Below are positions 26,274-36,060 of a DNA stretch of 64,000 nucleotides, piece by piece; the first letter of the stretch is position 1; each line of letters starts with the position of its first letter. Made by a program: the position numbers and the translations under genes. Under the pieces are notes generated by a model. The model had not been told where the DNA came from. It saw only the letters and a list, made by a program, of their open reading frames with translations, and ran no database searches. This DNA is from Roseovarius aestuarii (lineage in GTDB: Bacteria; Pseudomonadota; Alphaproteobacteria; Rhodobacterales; Rhodobacteraceae), in the NCBI RefSeq assembly GCF_019966515.1, contig NZ_JAIMIB010000019.1, forward strand, positions 37,867-101,866, given 5' to 3'.

Positions 26274-27752
26274 TCAGAACTCTGCCAAGGCCTTGGCCAT
26301 ACGGCTAACCAGATTGGGGATGCGCTTCTCACCAACGCCCGAAAACCCCAGGACAAGCGCCTGACGTTCGATAGGTTCGGAGGTGTAGACCGATAGAGGC
26401 AGGGACTCGATCCCGGCGTCCAGTAACGCGCTATGCGCAGTCTGATCGTCAATGCCGCGCTTCAGCCACGCCAGCATGTGCATGCCCGCATCTGTTGGCT
26501 GTACGTCCAGATGATCTGCGCAGTCCCGTAGCAGGCAATCGTACAATATATCACGCCGCTCACGGTAAACCCGGCGCATTTTCCGGATGTGCTCGACAAA
26601 ACGGCCGTCATCCATGAACTGGGCCATCGCGCTTTCCACTACGGCCGAAGAGCTTTGCCCAAGCAGGTTGCGCGCCTTGGCAAACGTATCGACCAACCCC
26701 GGCGGCACCACGATGTAACCCAGCCGCATCGAGGCAAACATGGATTTCGAAAACGTGCCGACGTAAAACACCCGGCGTTCCGTATCCAACGCGCTGAGCG
26801 CCGGAAGGGGCCTGCCGCGATATCGGAATTCGCTGTCATAGTCATCTTCAATGATCCACGCGCCGTTTTCCTGAGCGTAGTTGAGCAGCGCCAGGCGCCT
26901 GACCAGCGACATCGTTGTCCCCAGCGGTTGTTGGTGTGAGGGGGTGGTGAAGATAACTGTGGGATTGGGATAGCGTGACATCGCAACATCAAGGTCAAGC
27001 CCTTCACTATCTATCGGCACCGGGGCAACTCTCGCCCCCATCGCCTGCATGATATCTCGTCCGGCGATATGGCCCGGGTTTTCATACCAGACCGTTTCAC
27101 CGCGATCGAGCAGCACAAAAGCAATCATCACAAAGGCCTGCTGCGCCCCCGAGGTTATAACGATTTGATCAGGATCGGCCTGCATGCCGCGGGCATCGGC
27201 CAGGTGCCGGGAAACCGCCTGTCGCAGCGCGGCAGAGCCGGTCACCGGCCCGTAGCTGAGGTTGCGGCGTTCGTGACTGGTCATTGCGTCAAAAATATAT
27301 TTGTTCCAGGCTTTGACCGGAAACACATCCAAGGCAGGCACCCCCGGACGAAACCCATCGGTTTTTCCGTGACGAATGCTCGCTTTGGACGAGGTGATCA
27401 TTTTGGCATGATCCGAAATCTCGATCTCCGGCGGTTTTGCGCGGCGGCGCGGCAGCCGAAAACTTGGCGCATAGTCCGGATCGAGCCCCTGCGCGACAAA
27501 GGTTCCGGCGCCCGTTCGGGCCTCGGCATATCCTTCTGCAACCAGTTGTTCATAAACCGATTTGACGGTGATGCGCGACACGTTCAGGTCCTGGGCCAGT
27601 TCGCGTGTAGAGGGTAGTTTCTGTGCCGGGCGCAACGTGCCGTCCAATATGAACCTGCGCAGCGCAGCATCCAGCTGACGATAGATCGGGACCGGCGACG
27701 CACGATCAACGCTAAATCCGTGCAGCAATGCGCCTCCGGGGGGTTTCGGCAT
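26274..27752 (-). CDS. MocR/PdxR-type GntR regulator with aminotransferase domain
   Basis: A 492-residue regulator. The N-terminal winged helix of the GntR type (PIYRQLDAALRRFILDG, LPSTRELAQDLNVSR) is joined to a fold-type-I aminotransferase-like domain (about 115-485). Segments SYGPVTGSAALRQAVSRHL, VITSGAQQAF, WIIEDDYDSEFRY and YVGTFSKSMFASMRLGY supply the PLP-binding Asp and Lys. MocR proteins usually sense PLP or an amino compound as external aldimine. The start at 27752 follows GAGAGGAC. It is divergent from the URO-D family gene, which it likely controls; AT-rich repeats such as GGGTATAT/ATATCC lie between. Confidence 0.87.
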   Translation of the reverse strand: MPKPPGGALLHGFSVDRASPVPIYRQLDAALRRFILDGTLRPAQKLPSTRELAQDLNVSRITVKSVYEQLVAEGYAEARTGAGTFVAQGLDPDYAPSFRLPRRRAKPPEIEISDHAKMITSSKASIRHGKTDGFRPGVPALDVFPVKAWNKYIFDAMTSHERRNLSYGPVTGSAALRQAVSRHLADARGMQADPDQIVITSGAQQAFVMIAFVLLDRGETVWYENPGHIAGRDIMQAMGARVAPVPIDSEGLDLDVAMSRYPNPTVIFTTPSHQQPLGTTMSLVRRLALLNYAQENGAWIIEDDYDSEFRYRGRPLPALSALDTERRVFYVGTFSKSMFASMRLGYIVVPPGLVDTFAKARNLLGQSSSAVVESAMAQFMDDGRFVEHIRKMRRVYRERRDILYDCLLRDCADHLDVQPTDAGMHMLAWLKRGIDDQTAHSALLDAGIESLPLSVYTSEPIERQALVLGFSGVGEKRIPNLVSRMAKALAEF

Positions 27753-27879
27753 GGGTCCTCTCAAAATGGATCTATAGAAACCACAATAATGGGTATATTC
27801 TACATATCCACTCCAGAATAGCCTATTATCGACGGCCTGTCGCAAGGCAGCAGAATTTTGATCAGGAGCGATACCGGGC

Positions 27880-29247
27880 ATGACCGATCTGGAGAACTAC
27901 CGTTTCCCCGCAGGCCTTCATCTGCTGCAACGCTGGCAGTCGGGGGACGCTGACGCAAAGCAGGAGGTGGCCCGGTTCTTTGACGCGGCCATCGCCGGTA
28001 AGTTTGATAACAACTTCAAGCTTCTTGCGCCCGCCAAATGCGTGCATTCAACGGCCTCTGTCCATATGCTGGGACTCGCGGTGCTGCATGATCTCTATGG
28101 CATTGAATCCCGTGAATACTACCACGAAGACCCCTATCGCTATGTGCGTGCCAACCTTGCCGTCAGCCGCCTTCTGGGGATCAGCAAGTTCTACATGACA
28201 TGGGCGCTTTATGCCTGGACCTGTGAACCGCTGGGCCAGACGATGATGTATCCGGACAAGTTTCCTCCGGGGGCTGACCCCGATGCCATCCTGATCAACA
28301 AAAACAACTGGCGCGATCTGAAGACACCCGATTTTTCTACCGGTGTACCTGCGGCCATCGACGGTATCCTGCGCGTCACGCAGGAGCTCACCGGCGTCGC
28401 GCCCCTGTTGCAGATATCTGCGCCCTACAGCCTTGCTGCAGATATCTATGGGCAGGAACCTCTGCTGGCAGATGTGATCAATGACCCCGACGAGGTAAAT
28501 GCGCTGCTGGATCATCTGGGCGATACCGTGCTGGCGCCGTGGATGGATCATCACTTCGAGATGTTTCCCGATGGATGGGTCGAATTGTCGGACGCATCGG
28601 GGTCGCCCTTTTTCATCGGGCCGGACAACTGCATGAACATGTCGATCCGCTCAATCCGACACATGTTGCGAGGGAAATCCTATGCAGACCGCGTGTTCGA
28701 CAACAACTACCGCGGCGATTTCGTGGCCGAAGTGCGAAAAAAGGGCCGGACGGCACGACGCCGAGGTGCGATCAGCGAAGGCGCGCCCACGACGGACCGC
28801 GCCAAGCTGCTGGCGCTGACCGAGGCCAAGGTCAGCGTGAACCCGCTCTTCATCATGCGCCTTGAATCCGACAAGGTGGATATCTCGTTCTACGAGGAAC
28901 AGGCAATCGCACGGAACATGCCCCTGACCGTTGGCATCGGTTCACCAGAGATTGACCGTAATAGCATCGAAGACCTCGACGCGACCAAGGCAGAAACTGT
29001 TGCGAACGCACGGTCATTCGTTGCCGCGATCAAAAACGTCTGCGAAACGGTTGATCTGCCGGATGACAACCATGTGGGGCAGTCCTGGCCGAGCCATGTC
29101 TATTTCGAAGACGTCAATGGTCAGTCCCAGTTCGAGCTTGTTGAGCTGATCCTGAGAGAGGTCCGCGACTGTCCGGCGATCGAACGGGCGCGCTCAGGGG
29201 TCAGTGCGATTGTTCAGGCCGCGCCCGACAATGCTGCCGTTGGGTAA
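27880..29247 (+). CDS. Uroporphyrinogen decarboxylase family protein (not HemE)
   Basis: A 455-residue member of the URO-D superfamily, longer than HemE (about 345 residues). It lacks HemE's N-terminal RQAGRYLPEY motif. The barrel-type segments LQISAPYSLAADIYG, FPDGWVELSDASGSPFFIGPDNC and PLTVGIGSPEIDRNS are typical of the methyltransferase-like branch (MtaA/MtbA/CmuA relatives). These move methyl groups between corrinoid proteins and thiols. No corrinoid protein is encoded nearby. It sits between MocR- and LysR-type regulators ahead of a TRAP uptake operon, so a role in breaking down an imported methylated or amine compound is possible. The 3' end overlaps the convergent LysR gene by 54 bp. 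Confidence 0.68.
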   Translation: MTDLENYRFPAGLHLLQRWQSGDADAKQEVARFFDAAIAGKFDNNFKLLAPAKCVHSTASVHMLGLAVLHDLYGIESREYYHEDPYRYVRANLAVSRLLGISKFYMTWALYAWTCEPLGQTMMYPDKFPPGADPDAILINKNNWRDLKTPDFSTGVPAAIDGILRVTQELTGVAPLLQISAPYSLAADIYGQEPLLADVINDPDEVNALLDHLGDTVLAPWMDHHFEMFPDGWVELSDASGSPFFIGPDNCMNMSIRSIRHMLRGKSYADRVFDNNYRGDFVAEVRKKGRTARRRGAISEGAPTTDRAKLLALTEAKVSVNPLFIMRLESDKVDISFYEEQAIARNMPLTVGIGSPEIDRNSIEDLDATKAETVANARSFVAAIKNVCETVDLPDDNHVGQSWPSHVYFEDVNGQSQFELVELILREVRDCPAIERARSGVSAIVQAAPDNAAVG

Positions 29248-30168
29248 TTGAACCAGATAGTTCTCTGCACTTCTCTCTGATTTGAGCGTCTCGCGACAGA
29301 CATTCGCGAAAGCTTCTATCAGTTTTGTTGGGATGGAACGATTGGTCAGTGCCAGCCCGTATTGCGGTGCGGGCACATCATCGCTCAACGGGACATAGAC
29401 CAGTTCGCTACCATCATAGGCGCGCTCGTTCACGGGCCGCATGATCAGAAGCGCATAACCCTCGCCTGCGCCGACCAGGCTTCGGACAAGCTCGTAGGAC
29501 TTGGCCTGATGTTTTATCCTGGGGTTCAGGTTGGCCTGCGAAAAAAGCGACAGAAAGAACTGCTGGGTAATCGGCAGGTTCAGCGCAACCATGTCCCGGT
29601 CGGCAAGCTGCGCCAATGAGATTGAGGTCTGGTTTGCCAATGGATCGTCCTTGGACAAAAGCACATAAGGCGGCGCTTCGATCAGGGTTTCAAATTCGAT
29701 GCCGGGGCTGGGATGCATGTTGTAGGTCAGGGCTACATCAATCCGGCCCTGGGTAAGCATCAGGTTGATCTCGTCCAGATCCGCCTCGTGAACCTGAAGG
29801 GAAATGTCGAATCCCCGTTCCCTCAATCCGCGCAGAATAATCGGGACGATAAAGGCTGCGGTCGGAAGGAAACACCCCACCTCAACGACGCCTTTAAGCG
29901 CTTGTCGCAAATTGCGGGCATCATCGTCGAACTCCTGCGCGTTCTCAAGCAATCGACGCGCGCGCGCGATAAAGCGCCGTCCAACCGGTGAAAGCACGAC
30001 GCGATGCGGACGCTCGCGGATGAACAGCTTTAGCTGGTATTCATCCTCAACCTTCTGAATTGCGGCACTTATTGCCGGTTGCGAAATCGCCAGGTTCTCT
30101 GCCGCCGCCGAAATACTGCCGTAGTCAGCAACTGCGACAATGTAGGAAAGCTGGCGAAACGGGATCAT
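29194..30168 (-). CDS. LysR family transcriptional regulator
   Basis: A 324-residue LysR-type regulator. The N-terminal winged helix (ISAAAENLAISQPAISAAIQ, about residues 18-40) is followed by a periplasmic-binding-protein-like effector domain (about 90-300). It is divergent from the second TRAP operon, with a 220-bp AT-rich spacer containing TATTATAATA. It therefore most likely controls uptake of that operon's substrate and its own synthesis. Its last codons overlap the URO-D family gene on the other strand. Confidence 0.9.
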   Translation of the reverse strand: MIPFRQLSYIVAVADYGSISAAAENLAISQPAISAAIQKVEDEYQLKLFIRERPHRVVLSPVGRRFIARARRLLENAQEFDDDARNLRQALKGVVEVGCFLPTAAFIVPIILRGLRERGFDISLQVHEADLDEINLMLTQGRIDVALTYNMHPSPGIEFETLIEAPPYVLLSKDDPLANQTSISLAQLADRDMVALNLPITQQFFLSLFSQANLNPRIKHQAKSYELVRSLVGAGEGYALLIMRPVNERAYDGSELVYVPLSDDVPAPQYGLALTNRSIPTKLIEAFANVCRETLKSERSAENYLVQLPNGSIVGRGLNNRTDP

Positions 30169-30388
30169 TATAAGAAAACCTGAGATTGATTGATATTATA
30201 ATACTATTTTACAGATATTGGCTGATCCATTCAACATGCTGGAATAGTTCGCCGCGCTCCTGACCCGTTTTGAGAAAAGCGGCATGATCGCGCGAAGAGC
30301 CGCTGCTGTCATCCGGGGGGATGTCACACAGTTGTTAAACTGTCAGGCGAGGAAGTCGTCGACACATTGAACCTGGGAGGACCATAAT

Positions 30389-31417
30389 ATGAAGAGAACT
30401 AGTTTAATCGCCGCTGTAGGCGCTGCCGTTATCGCAAGTACGGCACCGACATTGGCCGAAAAGCTGGATGTTGCCAGCACCTTTGGCACGAACAACCTTC
30501 TTGGACAGATGGGGGTGAAATTTGCCGAGAACGTCGCCATCGCAACCGGTGGCGAGCTGGAGCTTGAACTGGCCGAGCCCGGCGATCTGGTGCCGACGCT
30601 GGAAGTCTTCGACTCGGTCGCGTCAGGCGCGATTGATGCGGGCTGGGACTGGATGGGATACTGGTCCGGTACCGTGCCAGTGGCACAGTTCTACGGCGGT
30701 CTGCCCTTTGGTCCGACCTCCGAAGTCTCATCGTCCTGGATGTGGAACGGCGGCGGCATCGAAATCATTCGTCGCGAATACGCCAAGCACGGCGTGATGG
30801 TGTTCCCCTGCTTTATCGAGCCTCAGGAAACCGCTGGCTGGTATCGCGAAGAGATCACCGGGCCCGAAAGCTATGACGGGATGAAAATCCGCATCTCGGG
30901 TCTGGGCGCGAAAGTGCTGACCAAACTGGGTGCATCTACACAATTGGTGCCGGGCGGTGAGACATTCCTGGCGCTCGAGCGAGGACGTGTTGATGCGGCC
31001 GACTTTGCGATCCCGACCGTTGACGAGGCGATGGGCTTCTACGAAATCGCCAAATACAACTACTTTCCGGGCTGGCACCAGTCGGCAAGCTGGTTCTCGT
31101 TCATCATGAACAAGGATCTCTATGACAGCTACAGCGACGCGCGTAAGGCCCAGCTACACATGGCCTGTCAGGCGACCATTCAGTATACGTTCAACCGCCT
31201 TCCTGCCGAGCAGATGGACGTGATTGCACGCATGGCGGAAAAAGGGGCAATCACGAAGCGTCTGCCGGACAGTGTGATGGAACGACTGCGCGAAGCCTGG
31301 GCCGAAGTTCTGGCTGAAGAAATGGCAGCTAAACCGGTTGTGAAAGAGATGTACGAATCTCTTCAGGCGCATCAGGCTAAGGTAGACGCTTGGAACGAGT
31401 TGCAAAGCTTGGACTGA
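30389..31417 (+). CDS. TRAP substrate-binding protein (DctP family)
   Basis: A 342-residue periplasmic binding protein with a signal peptide (about 1-23, ending PTLAEK). The family pattern is clear: VFDSVASGAIDAGWDWMGYWSG, MKIRISGLGAKVLTKLG (binding Arg) and ALERGRVDAADFAIP. The sequence is distant from the dctP at 17441 and belongs to the group with a WMGYW-type pocket, usually linked to keto acids or other organic acids. First gene of an operon with small and large permeases, an aminotransferase and a dehydrogenase. The ribosome site GGGAGGACC precedes it. Confidence 0.88.
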   Translation: MKRTSLIAAVGAAVIASTAPTLAEKLDVASTFGTNNLLGQMGVKFAENVAIATGGELELELAEPGDLVPTLEVFDSVASGAIDAGWDWMGYWSGTVPVAQFYGGLPFGPTSEVSSSWMWNGGGIEIIRREYAKHGVMVFPCFIEPQETAGWYREEITGPESYDGMKIRISGLGAKVLTKLGASTQLVPGGETFLALERGRVDAADFAIPTVDEAMGFYEIAKYNYFPGWHQSASWFSFIMNKDLYDSYSDARKAQLHMACQATIQYTFNRLPAEQMDVIARMAEKGAITKRLPDSVMERLREAWAEVLAEEMAAKPVVKEMYESLQAHQAKVDAWNELQSLD

Positions 31418-31449
31418 GACCAACCCGATCCTAAGGCGGAGGCCCAACA

Positions 31450-32037
31450 GTGAAACAGCTATTGGTGAATATCGCCCGGCTTATCGAACGCATTGGTCGT
31501 TGGCTGGGCGAGATCACAAGCTGGCTAGCACTGGGAGTATTGGCCTCCGTCCTTGTCGCCGTCATCGCAAGCGCGATGCGTGCAAATGTAATGTTGGACT
31601 GGGGGGTCGATATTCCCCTGTTCGGCGACAATCTGACGGTCAACGACGTGATCGACCTGGAATGGCACTTCTTTGCAATCATGGTCATGATTGGTGGCAC
31701 ATATGCCTACATGGATGACAAGCACGTCCGATCCGACCTGATTTATGCGGGGCTGTCACAGTCAAAAAAGAAATGGATCGATACACTTGGCGACGTCTTC
31801 CTGATGATGCCGTTTGCAGCGGTCATGTGTTGGCTGTCCATCGGCTTTGTTATGCGGTCCTACAATTCATCTGAAGGGTCGGACTATGGCGGGATGCTGG
31901 ACCGGTTCCTGATCAAATCCACCATCCCGATTGGTTTCGCAATCCTGTTCCTCGTCATACTGGCGCGAGTCATTCGGCGACTTCTGGATGATGAACTTGC
32001 CGATAGCACCTATTCCGCGACAGAAGAAAGCTTGTAG
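31450..32037 (+). CDS. TRAP transporter small permease
   Basis: A 195-residue four-helix DctQ-type protein read from a GTG that follows GGCGGAGG. Helix 1 covers TSWLALGVLASVLVAVIASAM. The family's helix 2 contains DLEWHFFAIMVMIGGTYAYMDDKHVRSDLIY, including the conserved charged turn after it (key part: DDKHVRSDL). The next gene begins 6 bp after its stop. Confidence 0.87.
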   Translation: MKQLLVNIARLIERIGRWLGEITSWLALGVLASVLVAVIASAMRANVMLDWGVDIPLFGDNLTVNDVIDLEWHFFAIMVMIGGTYAYMDDKHVRSDLIYAGLSQSKKKWIDTLGDVFLMMPFAAVMCWLSIGFVMRSYNSSEGSDYGGMLDRFLIKSTIPIGFAILFLVILARVIRRLLDDELADSTYSATEESL

Positions 32038-32043
32038 CAGGTC

Positions 32044-33402
32044 ATGGAATTTTTCGTCGAATACAGTTGGGCGATTGCCATGATACTTGCGCTGGTGGCG
32101 GGGGTTTTCACCGGCTACCCGGTGGCCTTCCTGCTGTGCGGGCTTGGAATTGTATTTGCCATTCTTTCGGGCATCCCGCTGAAATTCATGGGCACCGTGG
32201 TCTCCAAGATCTACGCGGGCACGCTCTCAAATTGGCTGCTTCTGGCGGCTCCACTCTTCATTTTCATGGGGCTGATGCTGGATAAGTCCGGCTTGGCCGA
32301 GCGTCTCCTCCTCACGCTCGAACGGCTCTGTGGACGGCTGCCCGGCGGGCTGGCGTTATCGGTTGCTCTGCTTGGCATCATCATGGCAGCGAGCACCGGG
32401 ATCGTTGGCGCGTCGGTCATGCTGCTGGGTGTGATCGCCCTGCCGGTGATGATCCGACAGGGTTATGATCCGCAATTTGCCACCGGCGTGACCGCGGCTT
32501 GCGGCACACTGGGCATTCTGATCCCACCCAGCATCATGCTGGTCTTCATGGGAGCGATCCTGCAGGTTTCCATCGGAGGGCTTTTCAAGGGAGCGTTTAT
32601 CCCGGGCCTTCTGCTGGGCACGGTTTACATCCTTTACATTCTGGGCGTCGGAATCTTCTCACCGCACCGGGCGCCTGTGCCCGATCGCAGCGAGATTGAC
32701 AAAATCGCCCAAAGGCAAGGCAACCTGCTGGTCGAATTGCTGCTGAACCTGGTGGGGCCGCTCTTCCTGATTGCCGCTGTGCTGGGGTCCATCATGATCG
32801 GTCTTGCCACCCCGACCGAGGCCGCGGGCATCGGGGCAGGCGGTGCATTGCTGCTGGCACTCATCGCGCGCAAGCTGAGCTTTGGTGTGATGCGCGACGT
32901 GGTGCGCGATACGTCCAAGACCACTGCAATGGTCATTTTCGTAATGATCGGTGCGGCCTGTTTCAGCGCTGTGTTCAAGCGCCTAGGCGGTGATGATATG
33001 ATCGAGGAGCTGTTTATTGGCACGGGCTTCGGCCCCTACGGCCTGCTTCTGCTTATGATGGGCCTGATCTTTGTCATGGGGTTTTTCCTCGAGTGGATCG
33101 AAATCAGCTTCATCGTGCTGCCGCTTTTCGCCCCCATCGTCACCTCTCTTGACTTCGGGTTCGAGGCGACCCGGCCGGAAATGCTGATCTGGTTCGCGGT
33201 GCTGGCAGCGGTGAACATGCAGACCTCGTTCATCACGCCGCCCTTCGGTTATTCGCTGTTTTACCTGCGTGGCGTCGCACCGCCGGGTGTCACCATCAAG
33301 ACGATTTATCGTTCTTCCGTTCCCTTCGTTGTCCTGCAACTCATCTGCCTTGGCGCGCTTGTGTTGGTTCCGGACATTGTTTTGTGGCTCACGCGGGTCT
33401 GA
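32044..33402 (+). CDS. TRAP transporter large permease
   Basis: A 452-residue DctM-type membrane protein with about twelve helices. Segments MAASTGIVGASVMLLGVIAL, CGTLGILIPPSIMLVFMG, ATPTEAAGIGAGGAL and FITPPFGYSLFYLRGV are diagnostic. Part of the second TRAP system; the aminotransferase gene follows 42 bp later, which suggests one transcript. Confidence 0.9.
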   Translation: MEFFVEYSWAIAMILALVAGVFTGYPVAFLLCGLGIVFAILSGIPLKFMGTVVSKIYAGTLSNWLLLAAPLFIFMGLMLDKSGLAERLLLTLERLCGRLPGGLALSVALLGIIMAASTGIVGASVMLLGVIALPVMIRQGYDPQFATGVTAACGTLGILIPPSIMLVFMGAILQVSIGGLFKGAFIPGLLLGTVYILYILGVGIFSPHRAPVPDRSEIDKIAQRQGNLLVELLLNLVGPLFLIAAVLGSIMIGLATPTEAAGIGAGGALLLALIARKLSFGVMRDVVRDTSKTTAMVIFVMIGAACFSAVFKRLGGDDMIEELFIGTGFGPYGLLLLMMGLIFVMGFFLEWIEISFIVLPLFAPIVTSLDFGFEATRPEMLIWFAVLAAVNMQTSFITPPFGYSLFYLRGVAPPGVTIKTIYRSSVPFVVLQLICLGALVLVPDIVLWLTRV

Positions 33403-33444
33403 CCTGCAGAAAGCCGTTTGCACCTGCATCTGACGAGGCAAGAA

Positions 33445-34731
33445 ATGACCACCAATCATGATTTTGAGGCCCGACGCGACAATGCCGTAGCCCGCGCCAT
33501 CGCCTATTCGTCGACTTTCGTGGCCGACAGGGCCGAGAATGCCGAGGTCTGGGATGTTGAAGGTAACCGCTATATCGATTTCTGCGGCGGAATCGGATGC
33601 CAGAACGTAGGGCATCGCAACGATACAGTTGTTGCGGCCATCAAGGATCAGCTTGACCAGTTGACCCATACCTGTTTTCAGGTGACACCCTATGAAAGCT
33701 ATATAGTGCTGGCCGAGCGGCTGAACGCGCTTTTGCCCGGCGATTTTGAAAAGAAGTCCCTGTTCTTTTCAGCAGGCGGTGAAGCGGTTGAAAACGCGGT
33801 AAAAATTGCACGCTATCACACGGGTCGGCCCGCCCTGATCACCTTTACCAACGGCTATCACGGGCGCTCCTACATGGGCATGGGCCTCAGCGCACGGATG
33901 GTGCCGTTCAAGCAGGGCTTCCGCCCGTTCCCGACCGAGATTTACCGCATGCCATTTCCCGATGAGTTCCACGGCGTCAGCCTCGACGATACGAAACGCG
34001 CGTTTGAGACACTGTTTCGCAGCGATTGTCCGCCTGATCAGGTTGCCGCGATCTTCTTTGAACCTGTGCAGGGCGAGGGTGGATATAACATCGCCACGCC
34101 GGATTTCCTGAGCTACCTGCGCGAGATGTGCGACGAACATGGCATCGTTCTGGTGGCGGATGAAATCCAGACCGGCATGGGCCGGACCGGCAAACTGTTC
34201 GCCATGGAGCATTTCGGCATCTCCCCCGACCTGACCTGCATCGGCAAAAGCATCGGCGGCGGCCTGCCCATTTCGGGCATCGTCGGGCGGGCGGATATTA
34301 TTGATACAGTGCCCCCGGGCGGGCTGGGCGGCACATTTGGCGGCAACCCGCTTGCCTGCGCCGCCGCGCTGGCCGTGCTGGATGTGCTCGAGGCTGAAGG
34401 CCTGTTGCAACGTGGCTTGGACATGGGCGCACTGATCGACGCAAGGCTGCGCAAGATGGCGCGGCGCAATGGTTTCCATTGCATCGGAGATGTCCGTGCT
34501 CTGGGCTGTATGAACGCCATCGAAATCGTCAGGGACCGGGATAGCCGCGAACCGGATGGTGATTTGACCGCAAGGATCGCATCCATCGCGCTGAAGAACG
34601 GCCTGATCCTGATCACGGCAGGCCCCGCCCGCAACGTGATCCGGTTGCTGGTGCCGCTCTCGGCCTCAACCGGGCTGGTCGAAGAGGGATTGGAGATTCT
34701 AGAAAACGCGGTGGATGAGGCGATGACCTGA
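33445..34731 (+). CDS. Class III aminotransferase (GabT-like)
   Basis: A 428-residue PLP enzyme of class III (omega-amino acid, GABA or taurine-type). The motifs are NVWDVEGNRYIDFCGGIG-like (here WDVEGNRYIDFCGG), ADEIQTGMGRTGKLFAMEH, and IGKSIGGGLPISG with the Schiff-base Lys. The ATG at 33445 follows GACGAGGCAAG and is preferred to an in-frame TTG nine codons earlier. Its position in a TRAP operon with an alcohol dehydrogenase suggests it deaminates an imported omega-amino compound to an aldehyde. GABA is the default guess, not proven. Confidence 0.85.
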   Translation: MTTNHDFEARRDNAVARAIAYSSTFVADRAENAEVWDVEGNRYIDFCGGIGCQNVGHRNDTVVAAIKDQLDQLTHTCFQVTPYESYIVLAERLNALLPGDFEKKSLFFSAGGEAVENAVKIARYHTGRPALITFTNGYHGRSYMGMGLSARMVPFKQGFRPFPTEIYRMPFPDEFHGVSLDDTKRAFETLFRSDCPPDQVAAIFFEPVQGEGGYNIATPDFLSYLREMCDEHGIVLVADEIQTGMGRTGKLFAMEHFGISPDLTCIGKSIGGGLPISGIVGRADIIDTVPPGGLGGTFGGNPLACAAALAVLDVLEAEGLLQRGLDMGALIDARLRKMARRNGFHCIGDVRALGCMNAIEIVRDRDSREPDGDLTARIASIALKNGLILITAGPARNVIRLLVPLSASTGLVEEGLEILENAVDEAMT

Positions 34732-34758
34732 CCGTCGCGATCAGGGCTGGAGGAAGCG

Positions 34759-35883
34759 ATGAAAATCAAGGCGGCAGTACTCAGACGGTCCGATCTTCCC
34801 CGGCCCTATGCTGAAAGCAGACCTCTGAATATCGAGGAGATCGACCTCGACCCGCCGCAGCAGGGCGAAGTGCTGGTGCAGATCAAGGCCGTGGGGCTTT
34901 GCCATTCCGATCTGGTGGCCATCAACGGCGAGCGCGGCAAACCGATGCCAATCGTTATCGGGCACGAGGCCGCTGGTATCGTCGTCGAACTTGGCGCTGG
35001 CGTCGCGGGATTGGCGGTCGGAGATCACGTTGTGCCTTCTTACGTTGCAAGTTGCGGACATTGTGAGATGTGCAACGTCGGCAGACCAGCCCTGTGCGAG
35101 CCTGCGACGGCGTCAAACGCAGCGGCAGTCCTACGCGATGGTACAACCCGTTTGCACAAGGATAGCACCCGTATTCATCACCACTCCGGGATTGCCGGTT
35201 TCGCCGAGTATTCCGTGATGCCGATGGAAGCACTCGTCAAGATTGACAAGGACATTCCCTTTGAACACGCAGCGCTCTTTGGCTGCGGCGTGGTGACCGG
35301 CGTGGGTGCGGTTGTTAACACATCCGGCGTCCGGCCCGGCGAAAGCGTTGCGGTGGTCGGTCTGGGCGGTGTCGGGCTCAGCGCCTTGCTGGCGGCGCGG
35401 GCTGCCGGGGCGGGCCGGATTGTTGCGCTTGACCTCAGCGAGGACAAACTGGCCCTGGCTCGGGATCTGGGCGCACATATCGCGCTCAATGCCGCCGATC
35501 CCGACTGTATCGGAAAAGTCCTCGAAGCCACGTCAGGCGGGGTGCATGTCGCTGTGGAAACCGCAGGGTCACCTCGCGCGTTGAAGACTGCCTATGACGT
35601 GACCCGCCGCGGCGGCACAACCGTTGCGGCCGGAATGCCCGGGCCAGACGCAGAGGTCACGATATCGCATCTCAGCATCGCGGCGCATGAACGGACGCTG
35701 AAAGGGTCATACATGGGCAGCTGCATCCCCAAACGGGACATCCCAAGATATATGGCCATGTTCAAAGATGAAAAATTGCCGGTCGACCGCCTGCTAACCC
35801 GTGTCATCGGTTTCGATGACCTGAATGCCGCGATGGATCGGCTTGATGATGCTGCTACGGTGCGCGAAGTGCTGATCCCCTGA
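34759..35883 (+). CDS. Zinc-dependent alcohol dehydrogenase
   Basis: A 374-residue medium-chain dehydrogenase. Catalytic zinc ligands are in VGLCHSDLV and GHEAAGIV. The four-Cys structural zinc lobe is CGHCEMCNVGRPALCE. The NAD-binding site is VVGLGGVGLSALLAA with the acidic end of strand 2 (ALDLSEDKL). It most resembles class III-like enzymes. It follows the aminotransferase by 27 bp with ribosome site GGAGGAAG, so it may reduce or oxidise the aldehyde that enzyme makes. Confidence 0.87.
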   Translation: MKIKAAVLRRSDLPRPYAESRPLNIEEIDLDPPQQGEVLVQIKAVGLCHSDLVAINGERGKPMPIVIGHEAAGIVVELGAGVAGLAVGDHVVPSYVASCGHCEMCNVGRPALCEPATASNAAAVLRDGTTRLHKDSTRIHHHSGIAGFAEYSVMPMEALVKIDKDIPFEHAALFGCGVVTGVGAVVNTSGVRPGESVAVVGLGGVGLSALLAARAAGAGRIVALDLSEDKLALARDLGAHIALNAADPDCIGKVLEATSGGVHVAVETAGSPRALKTAYDVTRRGGTTVAAGMPGPDAEVTISHLSIAAHERTLKGSYMGSCIPKRDIPRYMAMFKDEKLPVDRLLTRVIGFDDLNAAMDRLDDAATVREVLIP

Positions 35884-36060
35884 CATCTCTGCCGATAGGA
35901 ACGACCGAGTGCGCCTCGAAATTCTCTAGCTCACCGGCAGCGATGCCCATCTTGTCAGCGATGCAACCCGTCATTTCCCAAGTTGCGGTGCGATGGATAT
36001 ATCCTTTAGACAGATGCCTGCTCGCCGGGTATCATCCCGAATTCAACTCACACAGCCAGA

